A stretch of DNA of 64,000 nt from Yoonia maricola. Its GTDB lineage: Bacteria > Pseudomonadota > Alphaproteobacteria > Rhodobacterales > Rhodobacteraceae. This document shows, piece after piece, positions 34,392 through 42,834 of this stretch. Under the pieces are notes generated by a model. That model saw nothing but the letters and a program-made list of their open reading frames with translations, was not told the DNA's origin and did no database searches. Position 1 is the stretch's first letter. Every line of letters begins with the position of its first letter. The position numbers and the translations under genes are program-made. Where the stretch lies: contig NZ_PGTY01000004.1 in assembly GCF_002797915.1 (NCBI RefSeq), forward strand, positions 186,001 through 250,000. The letters run 5' to 3'.

Positions 34392-35504
34392 TTGCTCTTT
34401 CAAAGATTTGTTGCCGTTGTCGCTTGTTTTGCCCTTGCCAGTTGCGGTCTGCCCCGCGGTGCTGGTTTCCAGTCAGAGGTTCTGGCGGCGTCCAACGCCA
34501 ATACGGCTGTCGAAGGTGAAGAACCGGTTTATGATTTTGCTGTTTATGAAGTGAACCGCGATACCTTGCCCGTTCTGCAAGGCTGGCCAGTGACCGGCGA
34601 TGCGACGCTGCCGTGGATTGTTGCGCAAGAACAGCCGGCATCCTTGATGATTGCTGCAGGCGACATTGTACAAATCACGATCTGGGATGCCGAAGAGAAC
34701 TCGATCTTCGGGGTCGCCGGTGTCACGCCGTTGCAGCCCGAAACGGTCAGTGCAGATGGCCGGATTTTCGTACCCTACATCGGGGATTTACGTGTAGCTG
34801 GCATGGCGCCAAACACGGCGCGTCAGCGTATCGAAGAAGAGCTGATCAGAACGGTACCCTCCGCTCAGGTCCAGCTTTCGGTCGAGCCGGGGTCGTCGAA
34901 TACCGCAAATCTGGCATCTGGTTTTGTGGCGCCGGGCCTTTATCCATTGCTTGATCGCAACGTGAAGATCCTTGATCTGATGTCGCAGGCAGGCGGGCCG
35001 AACCCCGAGTTGAACTCGCCTCAGGTCCGTCTTGTGCGCGGGTCGCGCACCTTTGGTATCCCGTTTGAACAGCTACTACGGGACCCTACCGCCAACATCG
35101 CCATGCGCGGCGGTGACCGTGTTTATGTGGAAGACGACGCCCGCAAGTTCATTGCCCTTGGGGCCACAGGCAGCCAGTCTGTCGTTGATTTCCCAGAGGT
35201 TGAGTTTTCCGCTCTCGAAGCGCTTGCCTTTATCGGCGGGGTGAACGCGAGCAGCGCAAATCCCGAGGGGATTTTGATCCTGCGCGAATACGCCTCGAGT
35301 GCTGTGTCTGACGGCATCGCCGGCCCCCCACAGGAACGCGTCGTATTCAACATCGATCTGACCTCAGCTGATGGGCTGTTTTCGGCCCGGAACTTTATGC
35401 TGGAAGGCGATGATCTGATTTACGGCACCGAAAGCGCGCTTGGCCCTGCGTTGTCATTGTTCAGCCTGACAAGTACGGTAAATAGCCTCGCCAACGCCAA
35501 CTGA
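34392..35504 (+). CDS. Polysaccharide export lipoprotein (Wza/KpsD-like)
   Basis: 370 residues from a TTG with AAAGGA eight bases upstream. The signal ends with the lipobox LASC near residue 17. The Poly_export domain (GDIVQITIWDAEENSIFG through GRIFVPYIGDLRVAGMAPNTARQRIEEEL, ~85-155) is followed by SLBB domains (GFVAPGLYPLLDRNVKILDLMSQAGGP, ~178-205, and a second near 255-285). Wza-type proteins form the outer-membrane pore for capsule or exopolysaccharide. No Wzc, Wzx or Wzy gene is adjacent; GDP-fucose and UDP-galactose genes follow within 10 kb. It converges with the RTX gene two bases away. Confidence 0.92.
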   Translation: MLFQRFVAVVACFALASCGLPRGAGFQSEVLAASNANTAVEGEEPVYDFAVYEVNRDTLPVLQGWPVTGDATLPWIVAQEQPASLMIAAGDIVQITIWDAEENSIFGVAGVTPLQPETVSADGRIFVPYIGDLRVAGMAPNTARQRIEEELIRTVPSAQVQLSVEPGSSNTANLASGFVAPGLYPLLDRNVKILDLMSQAGGPNPELNSPQVRLVRGSRTFGIPFEQLLRDPTANIAMRGGDRVYVEDDARKFIALGATGSQSVVDFPEVEFSALEALAFIGGVNASSANPEGILILREYASSAVSDGIAGPPQERVVFNIDLTSADGLFSARNFMLEGDDLIYGTESALGPALSLFSLTSTVNSLANAN

Positions 35505-35506
35505 CC

Positions 35507-37660
35507 TTAGAACAGTGCAATGTCATCGGCGAATGCATTGGAATCCGTGATCCCGTTGATGATCAGGACGTTGCCGTCCTCAAAGTCAATGATCGCCTGC
35601 CCATCCGTGAAATCAGCGTAGAGGAACAATAAATCCGCGGCTGAGGTCAGACCGGTCCAAAGCGAGGGATCAAGGATGATCTGGTCCAAGCCTTGTTCAA
35701 AATCGGCAATCTCATCGGTGCCGCTGTTGAAGATGAACGTATCAGCCCCTGCGCCGCCGATCAGCATATCCTGCCCCAATCCGCCATCAAGGATGTCCGC
35801 GCCCGCACCGCCAAGCAATGTATCCGCCCCCTGATCACCCGATAACCTGTCATTCCCAGCACGTCCAAAAAGCGCGTCATCACCTGCATCTCCGTGCAGG
35901 ATGTCATCGCCACCACCGGCAAAGACAAGATCAAACCCGGCACCACCCGTAATCGTTTCAGATGCGTCGCTGCCATCGATGACCATGCCACCGGCCTCAT
36001 CGCTGACCGCACCGCGCAGCAGATCAATGTTGCCTGACTTGATCATTTGCCAAGCGGTCATCGGGTTGTTTGCGCCAGCGTCGACCGTCGGAGGCTCAGT
36101 GGGTGGTTCGCCCAGCGGCGGCGTAGGTGTCGCGGGGCCGGGATAGCCGGGCCGCAGGTCAACGGGCAGCCGTGACAGACCAATCAGATCAGCTGTGTTC
36201 AGCATGCGATAGTCAATCGGGGTGCCATCGGTGCTGATGACGTTCAGCATCTCATCCCCATAGATGATCCGCATGCCATCAGGTTGCAGCGTAATGAACA
36301 ACTGGCTGATGTCGCGCAGCATCGGCCAGAGTGACAGGTCGATCTTATCCTCACCCACGGTGAAATCCGTGATCGTGTCGGTCTCACCATCGGCAGACAG
36401 GATGAACACATCTGCGCCCGCACCACCTGTCATGATGTCACTGCCCAAGCCGTCGCGCAGAATGTCGTCGCCACCCGCGCCATTGATGATGTCGTCACCG
36501 TCATGGCCTTGCAGGATATCGCCACCTGTCGTCCCGGTCAGTACATCACCATCCACGACAGCCGTAAATGTCTGACCGGGCGGCCCTGTATCAAACCGTA
36601 GCTGTGTCACGCCGGTCTCACTGCTGCTGGCCGCAAAGATATCGATCCCTGCGTTGCGGGCTGCGGCTGCAAGTGCGCTAATGTTATCAAGGCCGAAATC
36701 ATCGGTATCCTCCATCGCATCACGGTGGACCAGCAAACCACCCTCAAGCAAAAGAAAGACAGAGATGCCATCATCCGCCCCGCCTGCAATGACATAGGTT
36801 TTGCCCTGTGCCGTGATCACCTCCAGTGATGTGACCCCGCCAAAGCGCGTATCGCGGCTGTCAAGCACATGATCGCGGACGATCATGCTGCCATCAGCGC
36901 CCAGTTCAACCACGCTCAGACTGTCTGTTCCGGCAGCGGCAAGGACCAGATAGGTGCTATCGCCGACTGTGGCGGCCTCAAGCGCTGTTGGCGCGCTGAC
37001 CCAAAGCCCGTCATCGGCGTTAATGGTCGTCTCGCTGGTGATGATGCCTGCATCATCTACCGCCCTTGCGGTGATGCTGTTTTGCAAGGCGCTGGCTGTG
37101 ACGATGAAGTGCTGCCCGGCGACGGTCGCGGCGGTGGTCGCAGCGATACCAGAGGCCGTGCCTTGCGTTGCATCCTGCAAGACCGTGTGACCCGTTAAAG
37201 CACCGCCCGCATCAAAGGTCAGACGCGCCAGCCCTGTCTGCCCCGCCAATGCGCCAAACACCACTTGGATACCGTCAGACATGTTCAGGGTCGTCCCATA
37301 TTGGAACCCTTGAAAGGCAGGTGGCAGGTCGGTCAACGCGACCGACGCATCAAAGCCGCCATCTGTGCCAAGGCTGACGATTTCAAGCGCGCCACCCGAA
37401 CCGCCGCCCACCAGCACACCATTAGACAGGCTGGTGATGCTTCCTGTCCCACCGGCGATCAGCCCGCCCGCAAAGGGGTCACTGTCACCGAGGCGCAGCA
37501 CACCGCTTTCGATGTCCCACTGGCGCAGCACACCGTCATACCGCGTGCTACTGTAAAGCTGTGCCACGCCGCCGACATCCACGACCATCAGATCGGTGAT
37601 ATGCGAAAAACCTATGTCACCGGGATCGGTGACGTAGAATGAAAATGATAAAGATGACAT
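35507..37660 (-). CDS. RTX calcium-binding secreted protein
   Basis: 717 residues from the ATG at 37660; a frame extension of 8 codons upstream is possible. No N-terminal signal; type I secretion by a C-terminal signal is expected. Residues ~1-370 consist of repeated beta-strand units (propeller-like). RTX block 1 (~385-440) contains GHDGDDIINGAGGDDIL and GGAGADVFILS and ends in a TITDFTVGEDKIDLS capping unit. After a Pro-rich linker, block 2 (~575-690) has five or more GGxGxDxLx repeats and a second cap (FIFNSGTDEIADFEQGLDQIILD-type). It neighbours the polysaccharide exporter, as surface or matrix RTX proteins often do. No HlyB/HlyD genes are in the window. Confidence 0.88.
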   Translation of the reverse strand: MSSLSFSFYVTDPGDIGFSHITDLMVVDVGGVAQLYSSTRYDGVLRQWDIESGVLRLGDSDPFAGGLIAGGTGSITSLSNGVLVGGGSGGALEIVSLGTDGGFDASVALTDLPPAFQGFQYGTTLNMSDGIQVVFGALAGQTGLARLTFDAGGALTGHTVLQDATQGTASGIAATTAATVAGQHFIVTASALQNSITARAVDDAGIITSETTINADDGLWVSAPTALEAATVGDSTYLVLAAAGTDSLSVVELGADGSMIVRDHVLDSRDTRFGGVTSLEVITAQGKTYVIAGGADDGISVFLLLEGGLLVHRDAMEDTDDFGLDNISALAAAARNAGIDIFAASSSETGVTQLRFDTGPPGQTFTAVVDGDVLTGTTGGDILQGHDGDDIINGAGGDDILRDGLGSDIMTGGAGADVFILSADGETDTITDFTVGEDKIDLSLWPMLRDISQLFITLQPDGMRIIYGDEMLNVISTDGTPIDYRMLNTADLIGLSRLPVDLRPGYPGPATPTPPLGEPPTEPPTVDAGANNPMTAWQMIKSGNIDLLRGAVSDEAGGMVIDGSDASETITGGAGFDLVFAGGGDDILHGDAGDDALFGRAGNDRLSGDQGADTLLGGAGADILDGGLGQDMLIGGAGADTFIFNSGTDEIADFEQGLDQIILDPSLWTGLTSAADLLFLYADFTDGQAIIDFEDGNVLIINGITDSNAFADDIALF

Positions 37661-37874
37661 GCAAGAGGTCCCCCCCGGAACCATGTGTCGTCAGAATGTC
37701 CAAACAACCTGCGTGACCCACATGATGAGGGGGTGACCCAATTGCGGCAGGGGCGTGGAGCTTACCAAGCAATTTGTTCAATATCGTTTTGGATTTAAGG
37801 TGAAGCTTGGTTTACATTTGCGTTGATGACAGTTGATTGTCTGTCATGCGACACCCTGCAATTGGATCACGCAT

Positions 37875-39272
37875 ATGCCCCCTAAATTCGGAACCAGCGG
37901 CCTGCGCGGCCTTGTGACAGAGCTAACAGTGGCTTGCGTCACGCGCTACGTTCACGCCTTTGCCCTGAGCTGTCCAATCGGAAAGGGCCTTTATATTGGG
38001 CATGATCTACGGGCTTCGTCACCCGATTTGGCCGATGTCGTGGGACACGCTGCTGCGAATGCCGGTCTGACGGTGACGTGCTGCGAGGCAGTACCGACAC
38101 CCGCGCTTGCGCATGCGGCAATGGCCGATGGTGCGGCGGCCATCATGGTGACCGGCAGCCATATCCCGGCTGATCGCAATGGTTTGAAATTCTATACCCC
38201 AGCGGGTGAAATCACAAAGGCAGAAGAGGCATTGATCCAAAACGCATTGGGGCAAAAGAGTACCGCTGATGCCGTTGGTTCTGTGACAAACGCCACAGAT
38301 GTGCAGGCCCGCTATGCAGCGCGATATCAGGCGGCCTTTGACAAGGCTCTCGGCGGTCTGCACCTTGGGCTTTATGAACAAAGCGCTGTGGGTCGTGATA
38401 GTCTGGCTGATCTGCTGCGCAGCCTTGGGGCAAAAGTGACGTCCTTGGGCCGCTCCGATGTGTTTGTGCCAATTGATACAGAGGCGGTACCCGCCGATTT
38501 ACGCGACCAATTGCGCGATTGGGCGCAAGGGCATGGGCTTGATGCCATTGTCTCGACCGACGCCGATGGTGATCGCCCGCTCTTGACGGATGAGGGTGGG
38601 ACAGTTGTGCCGGGGGATATCCTGGGCCAGATCACTGCCGAAACGCTGGGCGCGGATACAGTTGTCACCCCGATCTCTTCCAACTCAGGCGTAGCCCAGT
38701 CTGGCCGGTTTGCGCATGTCTTGCGCACCGCGATTGGATCGCCGCATGTGATCGCGGGCATGCAAGCCAGCACAGGGGCCGTGGTCGGGTATGAGGCGAA
38801 CGGGGGTTTTCTCTTGGGTTTCACAGCGCAGGGGCCCACCGGGGATTTGCCGCCTTTGATGACCCGTGACGCGGTGCTTCCCATTCTCGCAGTTTTAGCG
38901 CAAAGCGCGAAGACCGGTGTAAAGGCGTCAGTCGCCCAGCAGCCAGCGCGTTTCACGGCAGCCGACAGGTTGCAGGATGTTGATGTCGATGCTGCTGTCG
39001 CCTTCATTGATCAGCTACGCCAAAGCGCGACTGAGCGGGAGGCCTTTCTGGCATCCCTTGATAGCACCTGCGCCGAGGTTGATGAAACTGACGGGCTCCG
39101 CATGACCCTGCAAAATGGGCTGGTTGTGCACTTGCGGTTGTCAGGTAACGCGCCTGAATTGCGGCTTTATGTCGAGGCGCCTTCGAAAGACGACGCATAT
39201 GAGGTGCTGACAACGCTTTTGCCGATTTTGGCAGGTACCATTTTGTCGCAGGTAACGAGGTTTTCTTTGTGA
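37875..39272 (+). CDS. manB: Phosphomannomutase/phosphoglucomutase
   Basis: 465 residues from the ATG at 37875 (MPPKFGTSGLRG); the preceding 14 codons of open frame are not conserved. The alpha-D-phosphohexomutase signatures are complete: FGTSGLRG near 5, the phosphoserine loop VTGSHIPADRNGLKFY near 92 (family TASHNP/TGSHxP), and the metal loop DADGDRPLL near 228. It interconverts mannose-6-phosphate and mannose-1-phosphate, feeding ManC, Gmd and Fcl encoded downstream. It ends in a strong terminator. Confidence 0.92.
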   Translation: MPPKFGTSGLRGLVTELTVACVTRYVHAFALSCPIGKGLYIGHDLRASSPDLADVVGHAAANAGLTVTCCEAVPTPALAHAAMADGAAAIMVTGSHIPADRNGLKFYTPAGEITKAEEALIQNALGQKSTADAVGSVTNATDVQARYAARYQAAFDKALGGLHLGLYEQSAVGRDSLADLLRSLGAKVTSLGRSDVFVPIDTEAVPADLRDQLRDWAQGHGLDAIVSTDADGDRPLLTDEGGTVVPGDILGQITAETLGADTVVTPISSNSGVAQSGRFAHVLRTAIGSPHVIAGMQASTGAVVGYEANGGFLLGFTAQGPTGDLPPLMTRDAVLPILAVLAQSAKTGVKASVAQQPARFTAADRLQDVDVDAAVAFIDQLRQSATEREAFLASLDSTCAEVDETDGLRMTLQNGLVVHLRLSGNAPELRLYVEAPSKDDAYEVLTTLLPILAGTILSQVTRFSL

Positions 39273-39361
39273 CAAAACGCACAGAAGACAGAGTGGTAGT
39301 TATCTATTTAAATAATTGGGGATTTTTTCAGTGGTGAGGTTTCAACGGTTCGTCTTCATTG

Positions 39362-39391
39362 TGCCTTGCACCTTAGGTGCAAGGCATTTTT
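39362..39391 (+). terminator. Rho-independent terminator of manB
   Basis: A perfect 11-bp stem (39362-39372 with 39376-39386), TTA loop, TTTTT tail, between convergent manB and galE. Confidence 0.92.
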
Positions 39392-39395
39392 CGTA

Positions 39396-40412
39396 TCAGG
39401 AACCGTCGTAGCCATTCGGGTTCTTGGACTGCCAAGCCCAGGTGCTTGCCGTCATTGCATCCAGATCATGTGCCGCTTCCCATTTCAGCTCCTCATTCGC
39501 GCGCGTGGAATCCGCCTGCATGGCCGCAATATCACCTTCTCGCCGCGGGGCCTGTTTTGTCGCAATGGGCTTGCCGCAAGCACGCTCAAATGCCGCCACC
39601 ATGTCGCGCACGCTATAGCTTTGGCCGGTGCCAATGTTGAAAGGGCGCGCGCCGGTGGCGTCTTGGGCGTAAGTGATCGCCGCAACATGCGCGCGGGCGA
39701 GGTCAACCACATGGATATAGTCGCGCATCCCGGTGCCGTCCGGCGTATCATAATCATCGCCAAATACTTGCAATGCATCGCGCTTGCCCACAGCAACCTG
39801 CGCGATAAAGGGCATCAGGTTGTTGGGGATATCTTTGGGGTCTTCGCCGATCTGGGCAGAGGCATGGGCGCCAACCGGGTTAAAATAACGCAACAGAACT
39901 GCTGTGCTTTCAGGATAGGCGGCGGTCCAATCCGTCAGGATCTGCTCTGCGATCAGCTTGGAGCGTCCATAAACAGATGTGGGATTGGTGGGGTGTGCCT
40001 CATCATAAGGCAGGTAGACGGGTTCGCCATACACCGTCGCGGATGAAGAAAACACGATACGCTTGCAGCCCGCACGGCCCATGGCATGTAGTAGAGTGAG
40101 CGTGCCAGACACATTCACATCATAATAATGCAGCGGCTTCTGCGTGCTTTCGCCCACAGCCTTGAGCCCGGCAAAATGGATTACTGCCTCTGGCTGAAAA
40201 TCCTGCATTACCTCATCAAGCTTATCTGCGTCACGCACGTCACCCACATAGTCATGCATTACCCCGTTTGAGAGCGATCGCACACGCGTCAAAACCTCTG
40301 GTGTGGCGTTGCTGTAGTTGTCCAGCACACAGACCTCATGGCCCTGCGCCATCAGTTCCAACAATGTATGACTGCCGATATACCCGGCGCCGCCGGTGAC
40401 CAATACGCGCAT
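39396..40412 (-). CDS. galE: UDP-glucose 4-epimerase
   Basis: 338 residues from the ATG at 40412 (MRVLVTGG). Extended SDR: TGGAGYIGSH near 7-16, the serine of FSSSATVYGEP near 122, YxxxK as YGRSK near 148, and the UDP-sugar-binding segments NLMPFIAQVAVGKRD and YDTPDGTGMRDYIHV. It interconverts UDP-glucose and UDP-galactose for surface polysaccharide. It is transcribed alone and converges with manB. Confidence 0.96.
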   Translation of the reverse strand: MRVLVTGGAGYIGSHTLLELMAQGHEVCVLDNYSNATPEVLTRVRSLSNGVMHDYVGDVRDADKLDEVMQDFQPEAVIHFAGLKAVGESTQKPLHYYDVNVSGTLTLLHAMGRAGCKRIVFSSSATVYGEPVYLPYDEAHPTNPTSVYGRSKLIAEQILTDWTAAYPESTAVLLRYFNPVGAHASAQIGEDPKDIPNNLMPFIAQVAVGKRDALQVFGDDYDTPDGTGMRDYIHVVDLARAHVAAITYAQDATGARPFNIGTGQSYSVRDMVAAFERACGKPIATKQAPRREGDIAAMQADSTRANEELKWEAAHDLDAMTASTWAWQSKNPNGYDGS

Positions 40413-40804
40413 GACGACCTCCAAATGTGTAATGCGTGTCTATGCAGTCAGGCGCATAGGTTCAACTGTACTGAGGTGTCGGGCGTCATACGACTTTGAC
40501 CTTTGCGTCATCAACTGACCCAAAACGGCAAACTGGACTTTCGCACATCATGTAGAAAAGGAGGAAAAGGAGCCCAAAGTGACGGATGCTGTGCAGCGCA
40601 CAAATGTCCTTTCCGACGATGTGCGTCAGCGGCCTCATTGCACCCTGTCGGTTCATTTGGGTCGTAAATGTAGATTATAGCCAACCTTCACTCTTGCTGA
40701 GATGTGCATTGCCGAAGGTATATTTGCCGTAGTATGTGACGTCCTGCTGCGCGCGACGGTTCGCGCCATCGGCGTCGTTGGTTCGGTGAAGGAGACAGCG
40801 CAAG
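40413..40804. other. Gene-poor 392-bp gap between galE and the 40805 gene
   Basis: No conserved gene seen. It contains a purine-rich GGAGGAAAAGGAG tract (~40560-40572) followed by a GTG-initiated 33-codon frame (40579-40680) without recognisable similarity. The promoters of the divergent galE and 40805 genes must lie here; none matches a consensus clearly. Possibly decayed coding DNA. Confidence 0.5.
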
Positions 40805-41317
40805 GTGCACATCATTTCCAAAGTCCGCGTCGCAATTTGCACGGCAATCTGCTTGGCGACTCCTGTGATGTCCGAACGTTTGCCTTTGGGGTGTTACGTG
40901 CGGGACTATTCCTTGCAACACCTTCAAGCGCATCCCGATCAAGTTGTGGATCGCATCAGCCTCGATTTCTCGCAGTTGGATGATCTCACCAGGGACATCA
41001 CAGCCGTAGATGTCGAGGTCCTGCTGGCCGATCAGGGACACGCGGCCCGTGAAGGCTACGGCGGGCAACGGGTCCTTCAATCAGCGGCCAACTTTATGTC
41101 TCCGCTGGAGTTTCACACCGATTGTGATGGGGGCTCATTTGCCGTCATCCGCTTTAGTCTCGAGAGTGTCTTAATCGAGACAACCGGCTTTCGGTTAATT
41201 GGCGACGACATGACCTGTGTTGATGAATTTGTGGAAACCGACCTCAGCGAGCAAGTTCCGGGCTCCCCGACCCGCTACCTACTTTATCGCGCCGAAGATG
41301 CGGCGTGCGACTGGTAA
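40805..41317 (+). CDS. Secreted cysteine-containing protein of unknown function
   Basis: 170 residues from a GTG with AAGGAGA nine bases upstream. A signal peptide covers residues 1-23 (ends PVMS-E). The mature protein has cysteines in LGCYV, HTDCDGG, MTCVD and AACDW, two possible disulfides, and acidic composition. The segment FMSPLEFHTDCDGGSFAVIRFSLESV is the best-structured part. No domain recognised. It lies between two gene-poor stretches and converges with the 41358 gene, and may be a lineage-specific accessory gene. Confidence 0.6.
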   Translation: MHIISKVRVAICTAICLATPVMSERLPLGCYVRDYSLQHLQAHPDQVVDRISLDFSQLDDLTRDITAVDVEVLLADQGHAAREGYGGQRVLQSAANFMSPLEFHTDCDGGSFAVIRFSLESVLIETTGFRLIGDDMTCVDEFVETDLSEQVPGSPTRYLLYRAEDAACDW

Positions 41318-41357
41318 GACTGTACGCAAAGTGGGCCACTTGTTTTGGAAGAACCAG

Positions 41358-42368
41358 TCACCGCTGAAGTTCATAATACTGAACCGTGCGACGGTTGATT
41401 GCGCGACGAGATAGAACTGTAAAGGTCAAGGGAAGAAGCGCCGCGGTAAAAACTGCGAAGACCGCCTGAAGAGCGGGCGGAACACCGTTCGACACATCCA
41501 ACCAAATCCAAGCGCCCATGGCTATAAAGGCACAGACGATTGGCTTGCTGATGTAGATCTGCAAAGCGGCCCCACTGCGCAGCCTTGGCATTCCAAGCCC
41601 TGCCTTCACCTCGGAATCAACACTGAAAGGCCCCGCAGCCAGCAGGACATATAGAGCGTCCGAATAAGTCGCATACTGCAAAGCTAAGTGATTGATGCCA
41701 CCGATGTCTCCATGCCGGAATACGATCAGTGATCTTATGGTTGTACTGATATCGCTGGCCGAGACCTTGGCCAGACGAAGCTCATACGGTTTGTCCGTGA
41801 CATACTTGGCCCAATGGGCAGGTATCTGGACATCGTAGATGTCCTGCCGCACGGATTGTCCAGGTCGAGAGATGGCCATCGCGACCACGATTTCTTCATC
41901 ATCGCCCCTAAGGTGAAGCTGACCGGTGGCCGTGATTGCAGCGAGGTCTTTCGGTACACGCGCGAACAAGCCGTGCCTAAGATTTTGAAAGGCGACGCGT
42001 TGTGTCCAGATCGTCATGACCGACAAACCAACGCAAAACAGCACAACAGCAAAAAAGATCGCAGCGCCACCCCGCGTTACCGGTACTAAGGGTCTGTCTG
42101 TGGTCATGTAACCAAGCGTAATAATCCATATCGGCAAAAACGCGACGAGAAGTAACGTCAGTGCAGTTGCCACGTAGCGCCATACAATCAGCGCCCGCCG
42201 TTGTTGCAGCGCCAAGTGTACCCATTGGCGCTCAGCATCCGTCATCGGCGCACCACCGAGCGACGTCTTTTCAGGTCTGGCATTCAGGCGGGCTTGAAGC
42301 TCTTCAAGTGGACTGGTCGGTGCATTTTGTAGTCGCTGTTGAAGCCTGGACCTATTGAAGCGGAACAT
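41358..42368 (-). CDS. Membrane protein of unknown function
   Basis: 336 residues. A charged N-terminal region with LNARPEKTSLGGAPMTDAERQWVHLALQQRR precedes two membrane helices (~63-88 and ~100-122). A soluble domain of about 140 residues follows (ITATGQLHLRGDDEEIVVAMA to FRHGDIGGINHLALQYATYSDALYVLL), then two helices (~278-298 and ~303-323). No family recognised. The GQLxLRGDDEEI... LRLAKVSASD pattern may be a cytoplasmic ligand-binding or PH-like domain, as in some sensor-type membrane proteins; this is a guess. It is monocistronic and convergent with the 40805 gene. Confidence 0.6.
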   Translation of the reverse strand: MFRFNRSRLQQRLQNAPTSPLEELQARLNARPEKTSLGGAPMTDAERQWVHLALQQRRALIVWRYVATALTLLLVAFLPIWIITLGYMTTDRPLVPVTRGGAAIFFAVVLFCVGLSVMTIWTQRVAFQNLRHGLFARVPKDLAAITATGQLHLRGDDEEIVVAMAISRPGQSVRQDIYDVQIPAHWAKYVTDKPYELRLAKVSASDISTTIRSLIVFRHGDIGGINHLALQYATYSDALYVLLAAGPFSVDSEVKAGLGMPRLRSGAALQIYISKPIVCAFIAMGAWIWLDVSNGVPPALQAVFAVFTAALLPLTFTVLSRRAINRRTVQYYELQR

Positions 42369-42834
42369 GAAAGAAGCCCTGAAGGAAAGATGCTGAAAAC
42401 AGCAGTAACAAAGGATTAATCGTCCAGCCGGAGTTTCGGCCAGCTATGCCATAGCTTCTTCGAAGCAATACGGCAGATGACAGCAATAGCTGGCGGTTGC
42501 GTAGATAAGCCAGTCATCATCATGGTTTAACATGAACCTTCACATTGGAACAGTGCCAGTGATCCTTAATTCTCGTCGCCCAAAGACAACACCAACAGAC
42601 AACAGCGCCAGCAAGTCTAGGAACAACTCAATCATCGATTTTGCACTAAGCAGACCTTGCAGCAGACAACCTTAAAGTCCGCTTCGTCCCGCACTATCGC
42701 CCTTGGCCTGGGTCGCAGTGAAAGTCCGGTCTGCGTCAAAAATGTTTGACCTTTGCACTCGTATTGTTCGAAGTCACCCGCTGTCGGGACTCGACGGCCC
42801 CTGCCGGAGGGTCAAAGATCGCCGGTCTTCCGCC
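42369..42834. other. Gene-poor 466-bp gap upstream of the 41358 gene
   Basis: No gene supported. It holds the 17-base block GTCCGCTTCGTCCCGCA (42677-42693), nearly repeated at 52767, and further stop-rich, moderately GC-rich sequence resembling eroded intergenic elements. The promoter of the 41358 gene is expected at the left end and the 3' end of manC at the right. Confidence 0.5.
42677..42693 (+). repeat. Short intergenic repeat, copy 1
   Basis: GTCCGCTTCGTCCCGCA; matches the copy at 52767-52783 at 15 of 17 positions. Both copies lie in gene-free stretches. Probably part of a longer degenerate dispersed element. Confidence 0.45.

Noticed and set aside
40579-40680. GTG-initiated 33-codon frame after a GGAGGAAAAGGAG tract
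   Set aside because: A good ribosome site but no recognisable similarity, and too short to judge from one genome; noted only within the gap entry.
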